Below, in pieces: positions 16,865 to 25,279 of a stretch of 64,000 bases of DNA; within the stretch, counting starts at the first letter, position 1; the number at the start of each line of letters is the position of its first letter. The notes under the pieces were generated by a model that ran no database searches, had not been told where the DNA came from, and was given only the letters and a program-made list of their open reading frames with translations. The translations under genes and the position numbers were made by a program. Origin of the DNA: Clostridium sp. SY8519 (GTDB taxonomy: Bacteria > Bacillota > Clostridia > Lachnospirales > Lachnospiraceae); contig NC_015737.1 of NCBI RefSeq assembly GCF_000270305.1, positions 2,294,501-2,358,500 of the forward strand, in the 5' to 3' direction.

Positions 16865-18319
16865 TCAGTTTTCTTCCCGGTAGCGGGAGAATTTCGTCAG
16901 GTCATAGTCTGCAAGGTTTTCGTGGATCGTGCGTTTGTCCGCGCGGGCAATCATTTTTTTCCGGTCCCGGACAGCCTTTGCGCTGTCATCCCGGGCGCTG
17001 GGACCGTGGAAGCATCCGCCGTCGCAGGCCATGCCTTCGATAAATTCCTCCGGAAGCCGGCCGAGGGAGGCAAGCTTTAAAGCTTTTTTGCATTCTGCTC
17101 CGCCGCAGACTTTCAGAATGGAAAGATCTTCCTGATAGCCCTCTTCCTTGAGGTATTCTACGCAGGAATCCGCCACGCCGCCGGCAAATGCGTACATTTT
17201 TCCGAAGACACTGGCCCGCTGATAGTCCTCCTCCATGGGTTCCAGAGTGACTCCCCGGGCCCGCAGGATCGCGTTGATTTCAGAAAAGGAAATGGCGTAG
17301 TCCGCATTGCCGGGAATTTTCTGATCAATAATTTCGGATTTTTTTGCGACACAGGGTCCGATGAAGACGGTGACCGCGTCCGGATGTTCCGCCTTAATCA
17401 GACGGGAGGTCTGGCACATCGGGCTGACAGCGGTGGAAACCTTGTCGGCCAGTTCCGGATAATGACGGTAGATCATATTGACAAATCCGGGGCAGCAGGA
17501 AGTCGTGCGCATTTCACCCTTTTCGTGGGCTTCCTTCCAGTCTACCGCCTCGGCGGAAGTGGTCAGGTCAGCGCCGAGCCCCACTTCTACATAGTCGGTG
17601 AATCCCACTTCTTTTAATGCTTTGCGCCAGCTGGCCATGGTGATGCCTTCCCCATACTGTCCTTCGATGGAAGGAGCGGCCATGGCATAGACTTCTTTTT
17701 CGGATTTCAATGCTTCGATGACATCCACCAGCCAGTATTTGGAACGGATTGCCGCGAAAGGACAGTGGGTGATGCACTGGCCGCAGCGGATGCATTTATC
17801 TTCCAGAATAACGGAAAGGCCATTTTCGTCATAGGTCAGGGCATCCACTGGACAGCTGGATTTGCAGGGGCGTTCCAGATGGGCGATGGCGTTAAAGGGG
17901 CATGCTTTCGCGCACATGCCGCATTCTTTGCATTTGTTCGGATCAATGCGGGACCGTTTGTCGCCTACGGAAATGGCGCCGAAGCGGCAGGCACTCTGAC
18001 AGGGCTTGCCTACACAGTTCTGACAGTTGTCTGTAACGACGTAGCTGGAAATGGGGCAGTCCGCGCAGGCTGGCTCTATGACCTGGATGATATTGCCGTC
18101 ATCCTTCGGGCCGGCGGATTTGCCCATGGCAAGACGCACACGCTGACGTACGATTTCACGCTCTTTGTATACGCAGCAGCGGTAGTGGGGAAGGGTACCC
18201 GGCACAATGGTGTCCGGAATGTACTCGGCTTTTTCGTCCAGCGTTCCCTCAAATGCGAGCCGGGCAACTTCATACATAACTTCATGCTGCAGATGTTTGA
18301 TTGTTCCTGGTTTAGCCAT
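16865..18319 (-). CDS. Monomeric [FeFe] hydrogenase, group B-like
   Basis: The product has 484 residues. The N-terminal half holds Cys-rich ferredoxin-type cluster motifs, including CKECGMCAKACPFNAI and CIRCGQCITHCPFAAI, plus an earlier CADCP...CQNCVGKPCQSAC region. The C-terminal H-cluster domain shows the three signatures: L1 TSCCPGF (about residue 271), L2 GPCVAKKSE (about 320) and L3 MACDGGCFHG (about 429). L1 has Phe/Val where group A enzymes have WI, and L2 has GPCVAKK instead of MPC.AKK, which fits group B. It would reversibly reduce protons with ferredoxin electrons in the cytoplasm. The maturation genes hydEFG are not in this window. ATG 18319 has AAAGGAG upstream. Confidence 0.9.
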   Translation of the reverse strand: MAKPGTIKHLQHEVMYEVARLAFEGTLDEKAEYIPDTIVPGTLPHYRCCVYKEREIVRQRVRLAMGKSAGPKDDGNIIQVIEPACADCPISSYVVTDNCQNCVGKPCQSACRFGAISVGDKRSRIDPNKCKECGMCAKACPFNAIAHLERPCKSSCPVDALTYDENGLSVILEDKCIRCGQCITHCPFAAIRSKYWLVDVIEALKSEKEVYAMAAPSIEGQYGEGITMASWRKALKEVGFTDYVEVGLGADLTTSAEAVDWKEAHEKGEMRTTSCCPGFVNMIYRHYPELADKVSTAVSPMCQTSRLIKAEHPDAVTVFIGPCVAKKSEIIDQKIPGNADYAISFSEINAILRARGVTLEPMEEDYQRASVFGKMYAFAGGVADSCVEYLKEEGYQEDLSILKVCGGAECKKALKLASLGRLPEEFIEGMACDGGCFHGPSARDDSAKAVRDRKKMIARADKRTIHENLADYDLTKFSRYREEN

Positions 18320-18404
18320 AGCGATTCTCCTTTACCTGATTTTTTCTTAATCATACCATAAGAGTCTCCGGAATATCAGAGTAAAAAGGTACCAAATCTG
18401 ATGC

Positions 18405-18432
18405 AATGTATTCTGTATACATTAAAAAACAA
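18405..18432 (-). promoter_or_regulatory. Promoter of the hydrogenase gene with palindromic operator
   Basis: On the minus strand TTGTTT (18427-18432) and TACATT (18405-18410) are 16 bp apart. The perfect palindrome AATGTAT-TCTGT-ATACATT (18405-18423) overlaps the -10 box, as in the AtoE-type promoter. Confidence 0.6.
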
Positions 18433-18483
18433 ATGTTTAACAATCTCTGAAACAGAAATATCATTCCCCTGCTGCAGTGCAGA

Positions 18484-18512
18484 TTGTCACCGGATGGAAA
18501 TCGCTGTATAAT
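18484..18512 (+). promoter_or_regulatory. Strong sigma-A-type promoter
   Basis: TTGTCA (18484-18489), a 17-bp spacer and a perfect TATAAT (18507-18512) lie 37 bp before the ATG of the 47-residue membrane peptide. Confidence 0.8.
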
Positions 18513-18549
18513 GAGGACATTAGAACAGAAAGAGAGGACATATTTTCGA

Positions 18550-18693
18550 ATGGCAATTTTATCTATCTTATTGGCCATATTGATTGTCTGGCTGATCTGC
18601 TCAATCATTTTTGGTTTGATCAAACTGTTTTTGAAATTTTTCTGGATTATACTGGTCATTGCAGTGATTGCGGTGGCCTGCAGCGCAATATAA
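18550..18693 (+). CDS. 47-residue hydrophobic membrane peptide
   Basis: ATG 18550 follows GAGAGGAC at a somewhat long spacing. The peptide is almost wholly hydrophobic, with two likely membrane segments (about residues 2-22 and 27-45) separated by a short GLIKLF link and a single Cys near the end (ACSAI). A strong promoter immediately upstream supports real expression. No known family is recognised. It may be a small membrane protein, a toxin-like peptide or a regulator. The next gene starts 44 bp downstream and may be cotranscribed. An upstream in-frame ATG (18484) lies inside the promoter and is not used here. Confidence 0.6.
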   Translation: MAILSILLAILIVWLICSIIFGLIKLFLKFFWIILVIAVIAVACSAI

Positions 18694-18737
18694 CTGTCCG
18701 ACCGGACCGCATGATCCGGAGCATAGGGAGCAACAGG

Positions 18738-19481
18738 ATGAAGAAGATGAAAAGAAAGAAACTTGCAGCCATAGGGATCAGCGGCGCGCTGGCAGTCAGT
18801 ATGCTTTGTCTGCCGGCAGCGCCTGCACAGGCAGCCACAAAAAAGACACTGTATCTTCCGGATAAGATTACGGGAAACATGTACCATTCCGGCAAAACCT
18901 ATACCGTGACATATCGGTATGATTATACAAAAACCGGAATCCTGAAGAAATCCGTGATTTCGATACCGTCTCTGAACGCTTCGGTTACGCTGACCTATCG
19001 CTGCAACAGCAGAAAACAGATTGTCCGGGCAAGTGAGCGCACCCGGTTTGTCAGATCCTCTGATATCACAGGGGTGTATCGATATCAGTATAACCGGGCA
19101 GGATATGTGATCCGGCGGAAGTCCTATGATTCTTCGGGGGCTTATGCGGGCCGTGTGAACTATGGGTATAACAGGAAACACCAGCTGATTTCCGAAAAGC
19201 AGTACAATGCCAGGGGAAGGCTGCAGCAGAAGACAGCCTATCGCTGTGATGCCAGGGGAAATTATACCGGATACCGGGATTACGATGCTTCCGGCAAAGT
19301 GACGGATGTAGGGGTGATCCGTTCGGTCATCCGGTCCGGGCGCGTCAGATCGTCAAAAGAGTATGTCAATGGAAAAAAGGTATCGGTACAGACGTATCAC
19401 TACAGAAAATTCCGCTTGTCAGGCAGCAGTTACAAAACAGCCAAACGGCAGCTGAATTCCAGCCTGGCGTATCTGATATGA
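18738..19481 (+). CDS. Secreted protein with YD-like repeats
   Basis: The product has 247 residues. ATG 18738 is preceded by GGGAGCAACAGG and opens a clear signal peptide: a KKMKRKK n-region, a hydrophobic core and cleavage near AQAA (about residue 32). The mature part is Tyr-, Arg- and Gly-rich and contains short repeated units such as YRYQYNRAGYVIR, NYGYNRKHQLIS and YRCDARGNYTGYRDYDASG, which resemble the YD/RHS-type β-strand repeats found in surface proteins. There is no anchor. No specific family or function is recognised. It may share the promoter of the small membrane peptide. Confidence 0.75.
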   Translation: MKKMKRKKLAAIGISGALAVSMLCLPAAPAQAATKKTLYLPDKITGNMYHSGKTYTVTYRYDYTKTGILKKSVISIPSLNASVTLTYRCNSRKQIVRASERTRFVRSSDITGVYRYQYNRAGYVIRRKSYDSSGAYAGRVNYGYNRKHQLISEKQYNARGRLQQKTAYRCDARGNYTGYRDYDASGKVTDVGVIRSVIRSGRVRSSKEYVNGKKVSVQTYHYRKFRLSGSSYKTAKRQLNSSLAYLI

Positions 19482-19515
19482 TTCTTACCAGCTGGAATAT
19501 TTTCAGGAGGAGCGT

Positions 19516-20052
19516 ATGGACAGCAGCAAGCAGAATGCGGCGGCCAGGGCAGAAGCAGCCGGCCGATATTTTACCGAAGGGTATAACTGTTCTCAGTCCG
19601 TGCTCCTGGCCTTTGCGGATCTTCTGCCGGTGGAGCCGGGGCTCCTGACCCGGATGGCTTCTTCCTTTGGCGGCGGTATGGGCAGGCTTCGGGAAGTCTG
19701 CGGAGCCGTCAGCGGGATGTTTCTGGCGGCAGGCATGCTGTATGGCTATGAAGGACCGGAGACGGGGGCGCCGAAGGCGGAACATTACCGCAGGATCCAG
19801 GAACTGGCGGCCGCTTTTGAAGCCGAAAACGGCTCCATTGTATGCCGGGAGCTTCTGAATCTGCGGTGCAGGAGGGATCTTCCGGAGCCGGAAGCCCGGA
19901 CAGAAGAATATTATCGCGGGCGTCCCTGCAGAGAACTGGTGAAAAGCGCGGCCGGGATACTCGGCGCATATATCCGGAATCATCCGGAATACCGGATGGC
20001 CGGCAGCGGAGGGCGGCAGGCGGAAACAGCAGAAAAAGAAACAGGACGATAA
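19516..20052 (+). CDS. C_GCAxxG_C_C family redox-type protein
   Basis: The product has 178 residues, starting at ATG 19516 behind AGGAGGAG. The family signature is clear: Cys in YNCSQSV (about residue 33), CGAVSG in place of GCAxxG with surrounding Gly-rich FGGGMGRLREVCGAVSG, then the C-terminal Cys pair around IVCRELL and NLRC. Family members are small cytoplasmic proteins thought to bind metal or carry redox-active cysteines; no exact function is established. The C-terminal 20 residues are charged and not conserved-looking. It is followed 118 bp later by NAD+ synthetase. Confidence 0.85.
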   Translation: MDSSKQNAAARAEAAGRYFTEGYNCSQSVLLAFADLLPVEPGLLTRMASSFGGGMGRLREVCGAVSGMFLAAGMLYGYEGPETGAPKAEHYRRIQELAAAFEAENGSIVCRELLNLRCRRDLPEPEARTEEYYRGRPCRELVKSAAGILGAYIRNHPEYRMAGSGGRQAETAEKETGR

Positions 20053-20170
20053 CAGCAAGGAGGCTGACAGATGGGGAAACCGGTCTGTTGGCCTTCCTTT
20101 ACTGCATAAGAGTAATACAGAAATCCATCCGGAACAGGGATGAGAAAACAGCGAGATTGGAGAAAACAAA

Positions 20171-22111
20171 ATGAAACACGGATTTTTGAAAGTTGCGGCG
20201 GCATCCCCGAAAGTGACAGTGGCAGACTGCGGAGCCAATTGTGTGGAAATCCTTCAGACCATACAGCAGCTGGCGGAGGAACAGGTGAAACTGGCAGTAT
20301 TTCCGGAACTGTGTCTGACGGGATATACCTGCAATGATTTGTTCCTGCAGGGAAGAATGCTGACGGAAGCCAGGGAACAGCTGGCCAGGATTCAGCGGGA
20401 AACGGCCCATCTGGATCTGATCGCAGCCATCGGGCTTCCGCTGGAACACGCCGGAAAGCTCTACAATGTGGCGGCTGTGATCAACAGAGGCCGTCTGCTG
20501 GCCCTGATTCCGAAGCGTTTTATTCCGAATTACAATGAGTTTTATGAACGGCGTTACTTTGAGCCGGGCAGGGCGGAAGCGGAATGGATTGAAATCAACG
20601 GGGAAAAGGTTCCCTTCGGCATGAATATTCTGATCGACGTACCGGAACTGCCCCATCTGGTAATCGGCACGGAACTCTGTGAGGATCTGTGGGTTCCCTG
20701 CCCGCCGAGTATCGGACACGCACAGGCCGGAGCTTCCGTAATTCTGAATCTGTCAGCCAGCAATGAGATGGTGGGCAAAGAGGCTTACCGCAGGCAGCTG
20801 GTTGCCGGTCAGTCAGCCAGACTGGTCAGCGCCTATCTCTATGCCTCCGCAGGCTATGGCGAATCCACCCAGGATCTGGTGTTCGGCGGTCATGACATGA
20901 TTGCGGAAAACGGTACCCTGCTGAAAGAATCCCGGCGCTATGGGAACAGCACCATTATTACAGAGATTGACCTGGACCGGATTGCCTTTGAGCGCCGGCG
21001 CATGAGTTCCTATCCGGCCGGAGACCGTTCCGCGTATGTGACCGTTCATGGATCCCTGCAGATCAAGGATACGAAGCTGACCAGGCAGTTTGAGGCTCAT
21101 CCGTTTGTTCCGCAGGATATTCATCAGCGGGAGGAACGCTGTCAGGATATCCTGACCATGCAGGCCATGGGACTGGCAAAACGTCTGGATCATATCCATG
21201 CTTCTTCTGTTGTCATCGGGATTTCCGGCGGCCTGGATTCCACGCTGGCGCTGCTGGTGACGGCCCGGGCCTTTGATCTTCTGAAACTTTCCCGCACGGG
21301 AATCCATGCGGTGACCATGCCCTGTTTCGGCACGACGGACCGGACCTATCAGAATGCCTGCCTGCTGACCGAGCGGATTGGCGCCCATCTGATGGAGATT
21401 CCCATTCGTGATGCGGTGAACCAGCATTTCCGCGATATCGGTCAGGATGCGTCTGTGCATGATGTGACATATGAAAACGGGCAGGCAAGAGAGCGGACCC
21501 AGGTACTGATGGACATTGCCAATAAAGAGAATGGAATTGTCATCGGAACCGGGGATCTGTCTGAGCTTGCGCTGGGCTGGGCCACCTATAACGGGGATCA
21601 TATGTCCATGTATGCGGTAAATGTATCCATCCCGAAAACACTGGTGCGTTATCTGGTGCGCTTCTATGCAGATACCTGCGGGGATCCGGCGCTGGCAGCC
21701 GTGCTGGATGATATCCTGGATACACCCGTAAGTCCGGAACTGATCCCGCCGGAAGAAGGAGAAATCAGCCAGAAAACCGAAGACCTGGTGGGGCCCTATG
21801 AACTCCACGACTTTTTCCTGTACTATATGCTGCGGGCAGGATATGAACCGGATAAGATCTTCCGCATCGCCTGCGATACGTTTGCCGGTATCTATCAGAA
21901 AGAGACGATTCATCACTGGCTGCGGGTATTTTACCGCCGGTTTTTCAGCCAGCAGTTCAAGCGTTCCTGCCTGCCGGACGGCCCGAAAGTCGGTTCGGTG
22001 GCTCTGTCTCCCCGAGGAGATCTTCGGATGCCTTCGGATGCATCCAGCGAAATCTGGATGCGGAAGCTGAACGAAATGAATGGACTGTCCGGTACAGATG
22101 ACAGGAAATAA
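20171..22111 (+). CDS. nadE: Glutamine-dependent NAD+ synthetase
   Basis: The product has 646 residues, the usual length of the glutamine-using form. The N-terminal nitrilase-type glutaminase domain (1 to about 290) shows the catalytic triad Glu46 (FPELCLTGY), Lys115 (PKRFIPNYN) and Cys170 (GTELCEDLW). The C-terminal synthetase domain has the ATP pyrophosphatase loop SGGLDS at 352-357 and a GTGDLSELALGW segment. It makes NAD+ from nicotinate adenine dinucleotide, with ammonia channelled from glutamine, in the cytoplasm. ATG 20171 has TTGGAG eight bases upstream. Confidence 0.96.
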   Translation: MKHGFLKVAAASPKVTVADCGANCVEILQTIQQLAEEQVKLAVFPELCLTGYTCNDLFLQGRMLTEAREQLARIQRETAHLDLIAAIGLPLEHAGKLYNVAAVINRGRLLALIPKRFIPNYNEFYERRYFEPGRAEAEWIEINGEKVPFGMNILIDVPELPHLVIGTELCEDLWVPCPPSIGHAQAGASVILNLSASNEMVGKEAYRRQLVAGQSARLVSAYLYASAGYGESTQDLVFGGHDMIAENGTLLKESRRYGNSTIITEIDLDRIAFERRRMSSYPAGDRSAYVTVHGSLQIKDTKLTRQFEAHPFVPQDIHQREERCQDILTMQAMGLAKRLDHIHASSVVIGISGGLDSTLALLVTARAFDLLKLSRTGIHAVTMPCFGTTDRTYQNACLLTERIGAHLMEIPIRDAVNQHFRDIGQDASVHDVTYENGQARERTQVLMDIANKENGIVIGTGDLSELALGWATYNGDHMSMYAVNVSIPKTLVRYLVRFYADTCGDPALAAVLDDILDTPVSPELIPPEEGEISQKTEDLVGPYELHDFFLYYMLRAGYEPDKIFRIACDTFAGIYQKETIHHWLRVFYRRFFSQQFKRSCLPDGPKVGSVALSPRGDLRMPSDASSEIWMRKLNEMNGLSGTDDRK

Positions 22112-22191
22112 CCGGGACGCCGGGATTTAGACAGGAAATTTCCTGATACATAAAAATACTTCCGGCTTGTTAAGTATACATTACCGCGCAC

Positions 22192-22220
22192 TTGAATAGT
22201 TTACCAGACAGGTATATAAT
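22192..22220 (+). promoter_or_regulatory. Sigma-A-type promoter of the Cna-B adhesin gene
   Basis: TTGAAT (22192-22197), a 17-bp spacer and TATAAT (22215-22220). The leader to the ATG is about 85 nt. A GTATACATTA segment lies just upstream at 22174-22183. Confidence 0.8.
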
Positions 22221-22310
22221 TCGCTTGAACTGTCAAAACATACATAATTGAGAGGTTTTGTATTGTTTCGATCAGAAGATAGAAAACTCATTGGCAGGAA
22301 AGGAGAATTT

Positions 22311-25151
22311 ATGAAAAAGCCAAAGACAGGCAAGTATCGAAGTCTGGTCAGCGCATTCCTGTGCTGTGCACTTCTGGCAGGCTTGCTGCCAACGGCGGTG
22401 TATGCGGATACTTCCCCGGTGGAAGAGCATTCTGCAAATACTGTTCAGACGGACGAAACGGCAGACGGTTCCTCAAACAAGGGATCAGACCGGAGGGAGG
22501 ATCGTTCCGCAGCGGTATCGAATGATTCCGCCTCGTCAGATACGAAAGCTGCGGCAAAAGAATCCGCTGCGGGAAAAACGGATGCTGCAGACGGGAAGAA
22601 AGATCAGAAATCCGAACAGCCTTCGGATGCGTCCAGACAGACTTCTTCCGGAAATGATGCAGAAGAGAAAGCTGCGGAATCATCAGAGAAGAAGACGGCT
22701 GCACAGGCGGATGAGGGCAGGCATGCAGCGGAATCTGAAAAAGGTACGGTGCAGCTGAAGGCATCTACGGGATCCAGGGTGGATGTACAGACCGCCTTTT
22801 CCGGAAAAACATTTGAAACCACACCGAAGCTTACCGTGTCAGATGTTTCCGAACAGGAAGCGGAGGCAGCGGTAAAAAAAGCCCTGGGCAGGGATACGAA
22901 AGTACTGGGTGCCGTGGGGGCAGATATTACATTTCTTGCGAACGGGCAGGAAGTACAGCCGGCAGACGGCGCGCAGGTATCTGTCACGATGAAGTGGCAG
23001 GACCCGCTGGCAGAAAAAGAGAAGAATGTATCTTACGTGCTGATTCATGTACACAATGGAGAAGCGGCACGGATGAAATCGGCTGAGGTATCGGATACCA
23101 GGGTATCGTTTTCCGCAGACAGTTTTTCGGAGTATATTGCGGCGGCAGTACAGGATACCGGCGAAGCCGGAACCGCGCAGGCCAATGCATCGGATACCAG
23201 GATCAAGATTGATTACGACGAAAAAACCGATATCCATTCGGTGGATAATGGAAACATTATCCTGTTCTGCATGAACAACCAGATGCACTGGCCCCATGAT
23301 ACGCCCACGTTTCAGGCGCCGGAATATGTATCCGTGGATTTTAATGATTTCTTTAAAGACAAGGAAAATGCGGCAGAACTGGCACAGCGCCTGAAGGTTC
23401 TCCTCTATGCCGGGTATCCCTATAACGGACTGGGGCTTTATGAAATTTCGGATCATGGAACCATTTCTGAGGCAGAGTTCAATCTTTTGCTGAACCCGCC
23501 GGAGTGGATCCGGACGGATTTCCCGGACAGTATTGGCAGTGAAACCTTTACCTATGCGGATTTAAAGGACCCTGCCAAGATGGCAAAACTGGACCAGTTC
23601 ATCAAGGCAAGCGGAACTCTGTTACATGGAGAAAAAACAGCATCCGGCCGTACCTATCAGGAGGTAAGCAGTCTTCCCTTCTGGAAAGCGGCATACTGCA
23701 TGACACAGTTTTCATCGGATCCGCGGGAAGCTTATACGCAGATTTATAATTCCGGATATTATGTGACAGAATCCCAGGCATATGTAAATACTTCTCATGC
23801 CGTCTGGAAGCTGATGTATGACTATGGAGTAGATCATAATAACATCAGTTCTCTCAGCGGTTTTGAACTGGCAGATAATCTGCTGAAGGCATCCACAGAT
23901 GAAAAAATCCTGGAAAACGAACCGACTTCCGATGCGCTCAGCATTTCCGGAAACAGTACCTTTACTTATGATCCGGATCAGAAAATCTGGCAGACCGGTA
24001 CGCTGACCCTGAAAGCGCCGGAGAATTATCACGGCAAATTCACACTTACACTGCCAGCGGGCGTATCCACGGAAGACGGAAGCACCACGGTACAGCCGGG
24101 AGAGAGTTTCCGGCTGATATCCACAAAGACACCGGAAGATCAGAGTACCGTCTCGTTATCTGCGTCGCTGGTGTGGATGGATGGCGGCCTTCGTATGTAT
24201 ACACCGGCTGCTGCAGCGACAGCTTCTGACGGCAAAGGCTTTCAGAACATGATCGGCGCGGTGATCCGGAAGAAAGAGGTTTCCGCATCTGTGACTCTGA
24301 GTCGGAAAGATGACACAACGGCGGTTTCCGTGGAAAAGGTATGGAAGGATGGAGACAACCAGGACGGCATCCGTCCGGAGAAAGTAACCATTCACCTGCT
24401 GGCAGACGGAAACGACACGGGAAAGAGTGTCACGCTGAATGCGGATAACAACTGGAAGGCAACTTTCACGGATCTGGATGTGTATGCGTCCGGCAAAAAA
24501 ATTGCTTATACGGTAAGTGAAGACGGCGTCAAGAATTATGATGCAGAAATCACCGGAACCGCCAAGGACGGATATACAGTAACCAATACCCACGCACCGG
24601 AGCAGACCAGCGTATCCGTGGAAAAGGTATGGAAGGATGGAGACAACCAGGACGGAATCCGCCCGGAGAAGGTAACCATCCACCTGCTGGCGGACGGAAA
24701 AACCACCGGAAAGAGCGTTACGCTGAATGCGGATAACAATTGGAAAGCATCGTTTGATGATTTGGCCGTATATAATTCGGGAAAGGAGATTGCCTATACG
24801 GTAACGGAAGACGAGGTAAACGGCTATACTCCGGAAGTATCCGGAACCGCCAAGGACGGTTATACCGTAACTAATATCCATACACCGAAAAAAAATGGAA
24901 ATCCGTCAGATCCAGCGGATCATAACGGGAAAAAACCGACGGCTCCGACGGATACCGGAAAAGGTTCCGTGTCCAATGGAACAGGAACTGGAACAGAAAC
25001 AGGGACAGGAACTGGAACGGAAACAGCAAGTCAGCCCAATACGAGTGATACAAATGCCTTTGCCGGCTATGCCGGCCTTCTGGCAGCCGCCCTGGCGGCA
25101 GGCGCTGGATCCCTGATCTGGTACAGAAAAAAACGGAAGATCAGCAAGTAA
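22311..25151 (+). CDS. Cell-wall-anchored adhesin with thioester-like (TQXA) and Cna-B domains
   Basis: The product has 946 residues. ATG 22311 follows AAGGAG; an upstream in-frame start has no ribosome site. Domains in order: signal peptide (to about residue 32, YADTSP); a long Ser/Ala/Asp/Lys-rich linker (about 35-150); a β-rich segment; a thioester-like TQXA domain (about 300-535) with the candidate Cys in ILFCMNNQMHWP and candidate Gln in ESQAYVNTSHAVW; a stalk segment; and two Cna-B domains 96 residues apart, each starting VSVEKVWKDGDNQDGIRPEKV. A Thr/Gly/Glu-rich repeat (GTGTETGTG) precedes a QPNTSD sorting-type motif, a membrane helix and a YRKKRK tail. It is probably a surface adhesin anchored by a sortase; no sortase is in the window. 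Confidence 0.88.
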   Translation: MKKPKTGKYRSLVSAFLCCALLAGLLPTAVYADTSPVEEHSANTVQTDETADGSSNKGSDRREDRSAAVSNDSASSDTKAAAKESAAGKTDAADGKKDQKSEQPSDASRQTSSGNDAEEKAAESSEKKTAAQADEGRHAAESEKGTVQLKASTGSRVDVQTAFSGKTFETTPKLTVSDVSEQEAEAAVKKALGRDTKVLGAVGADITFLANGQEVQPADGAQVSVTMKWQDPLAEKEKNVSYVLIHVHNGEAARMKSAEVSDTRVSFSADSFSEYIAAAVQDTGEAGTAQANASDTRIKIDYDEKTDIHSVDNGNIILFCMNNQMHWPHDTPTFQAPEYVSVDFNDFFKDKENAAELAQRLKVLLYAGYPYNGLGLYEISDHGTISEAEFNLLLNPPEWIRTDFPDSIGSETFTYADLKDPAKMAKLDQFIKASGTLLHGEKTASGRTYQEVSSLPFWKAAYCMTQFSSDPREAYTQIYNSGYYVTESQAYVNTSHAVWKLMYDYGVDHNNISSLSGFELADNLLKASTDEKILENEPTSDALSISGNSTFTYDPDQKIWQTGTLTLKAPENYHGKFTLTLPAGVSTEDGSTTVQPGESFRLISTKTPEDQSTVSLSASLVWMDGGLRMYTPAAAATASDGKGFQNMIGAVIRKKEVSASVTLSRKDDTTAVSVEKVWKDGDNQDGIRPEKVTIHLLADGNDTGKSVTLNADNNWKATFTDLDVYASGKKIAYTVSEDGVKNYDAEITGTAKDGYTVTNTHAPEQTSVSVEKVWKDGDNQDGIRPEKVTIHLLADGKTTGKSVTLNADNNWKASFDDLAVYNSGKEIAYTVTEDEVNGYTPEVSGTAKDGYTVTNIHTPKKNGNPSDPADHNGKKPTAPTDTGKGSVSNGTGTGTETGTGTGTETASQPNTSDTNAFAGYAGLLAAALAAGAGSLIWYRKKRKISK

Positions 25152-25198
25152 AAAGAATGGGTGGAACGGGAAAATCCCCAGACCATAACAAATGATAT

Positions 25199-25247
25199 AC
25201 GGCCCCCGGCAGGACATGGAAATGAACATGTCCTGTCCGGGGGCCGT
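25199..25247. terminator. Long GC-rich hairpin between convergent genes
   Basis: A 20-bp stem with one bulge (25199-25218 with 25227-25247) begins ACGGCCCCCGG. There is no clear T-run on either side. It is probably a bidirectional terminator for the adhesin and MBL-fold genes. Confidence 0.6.
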
Positions 25248-25279
25248 GTATGTTACAGGATCCGGGGACTATTTTGTGT

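Noticed and set aside
20813..21916. 367-codon open frame antisense to nadE
   Set aside because: Antisense shadow of a gene with complete catalytic motifs.
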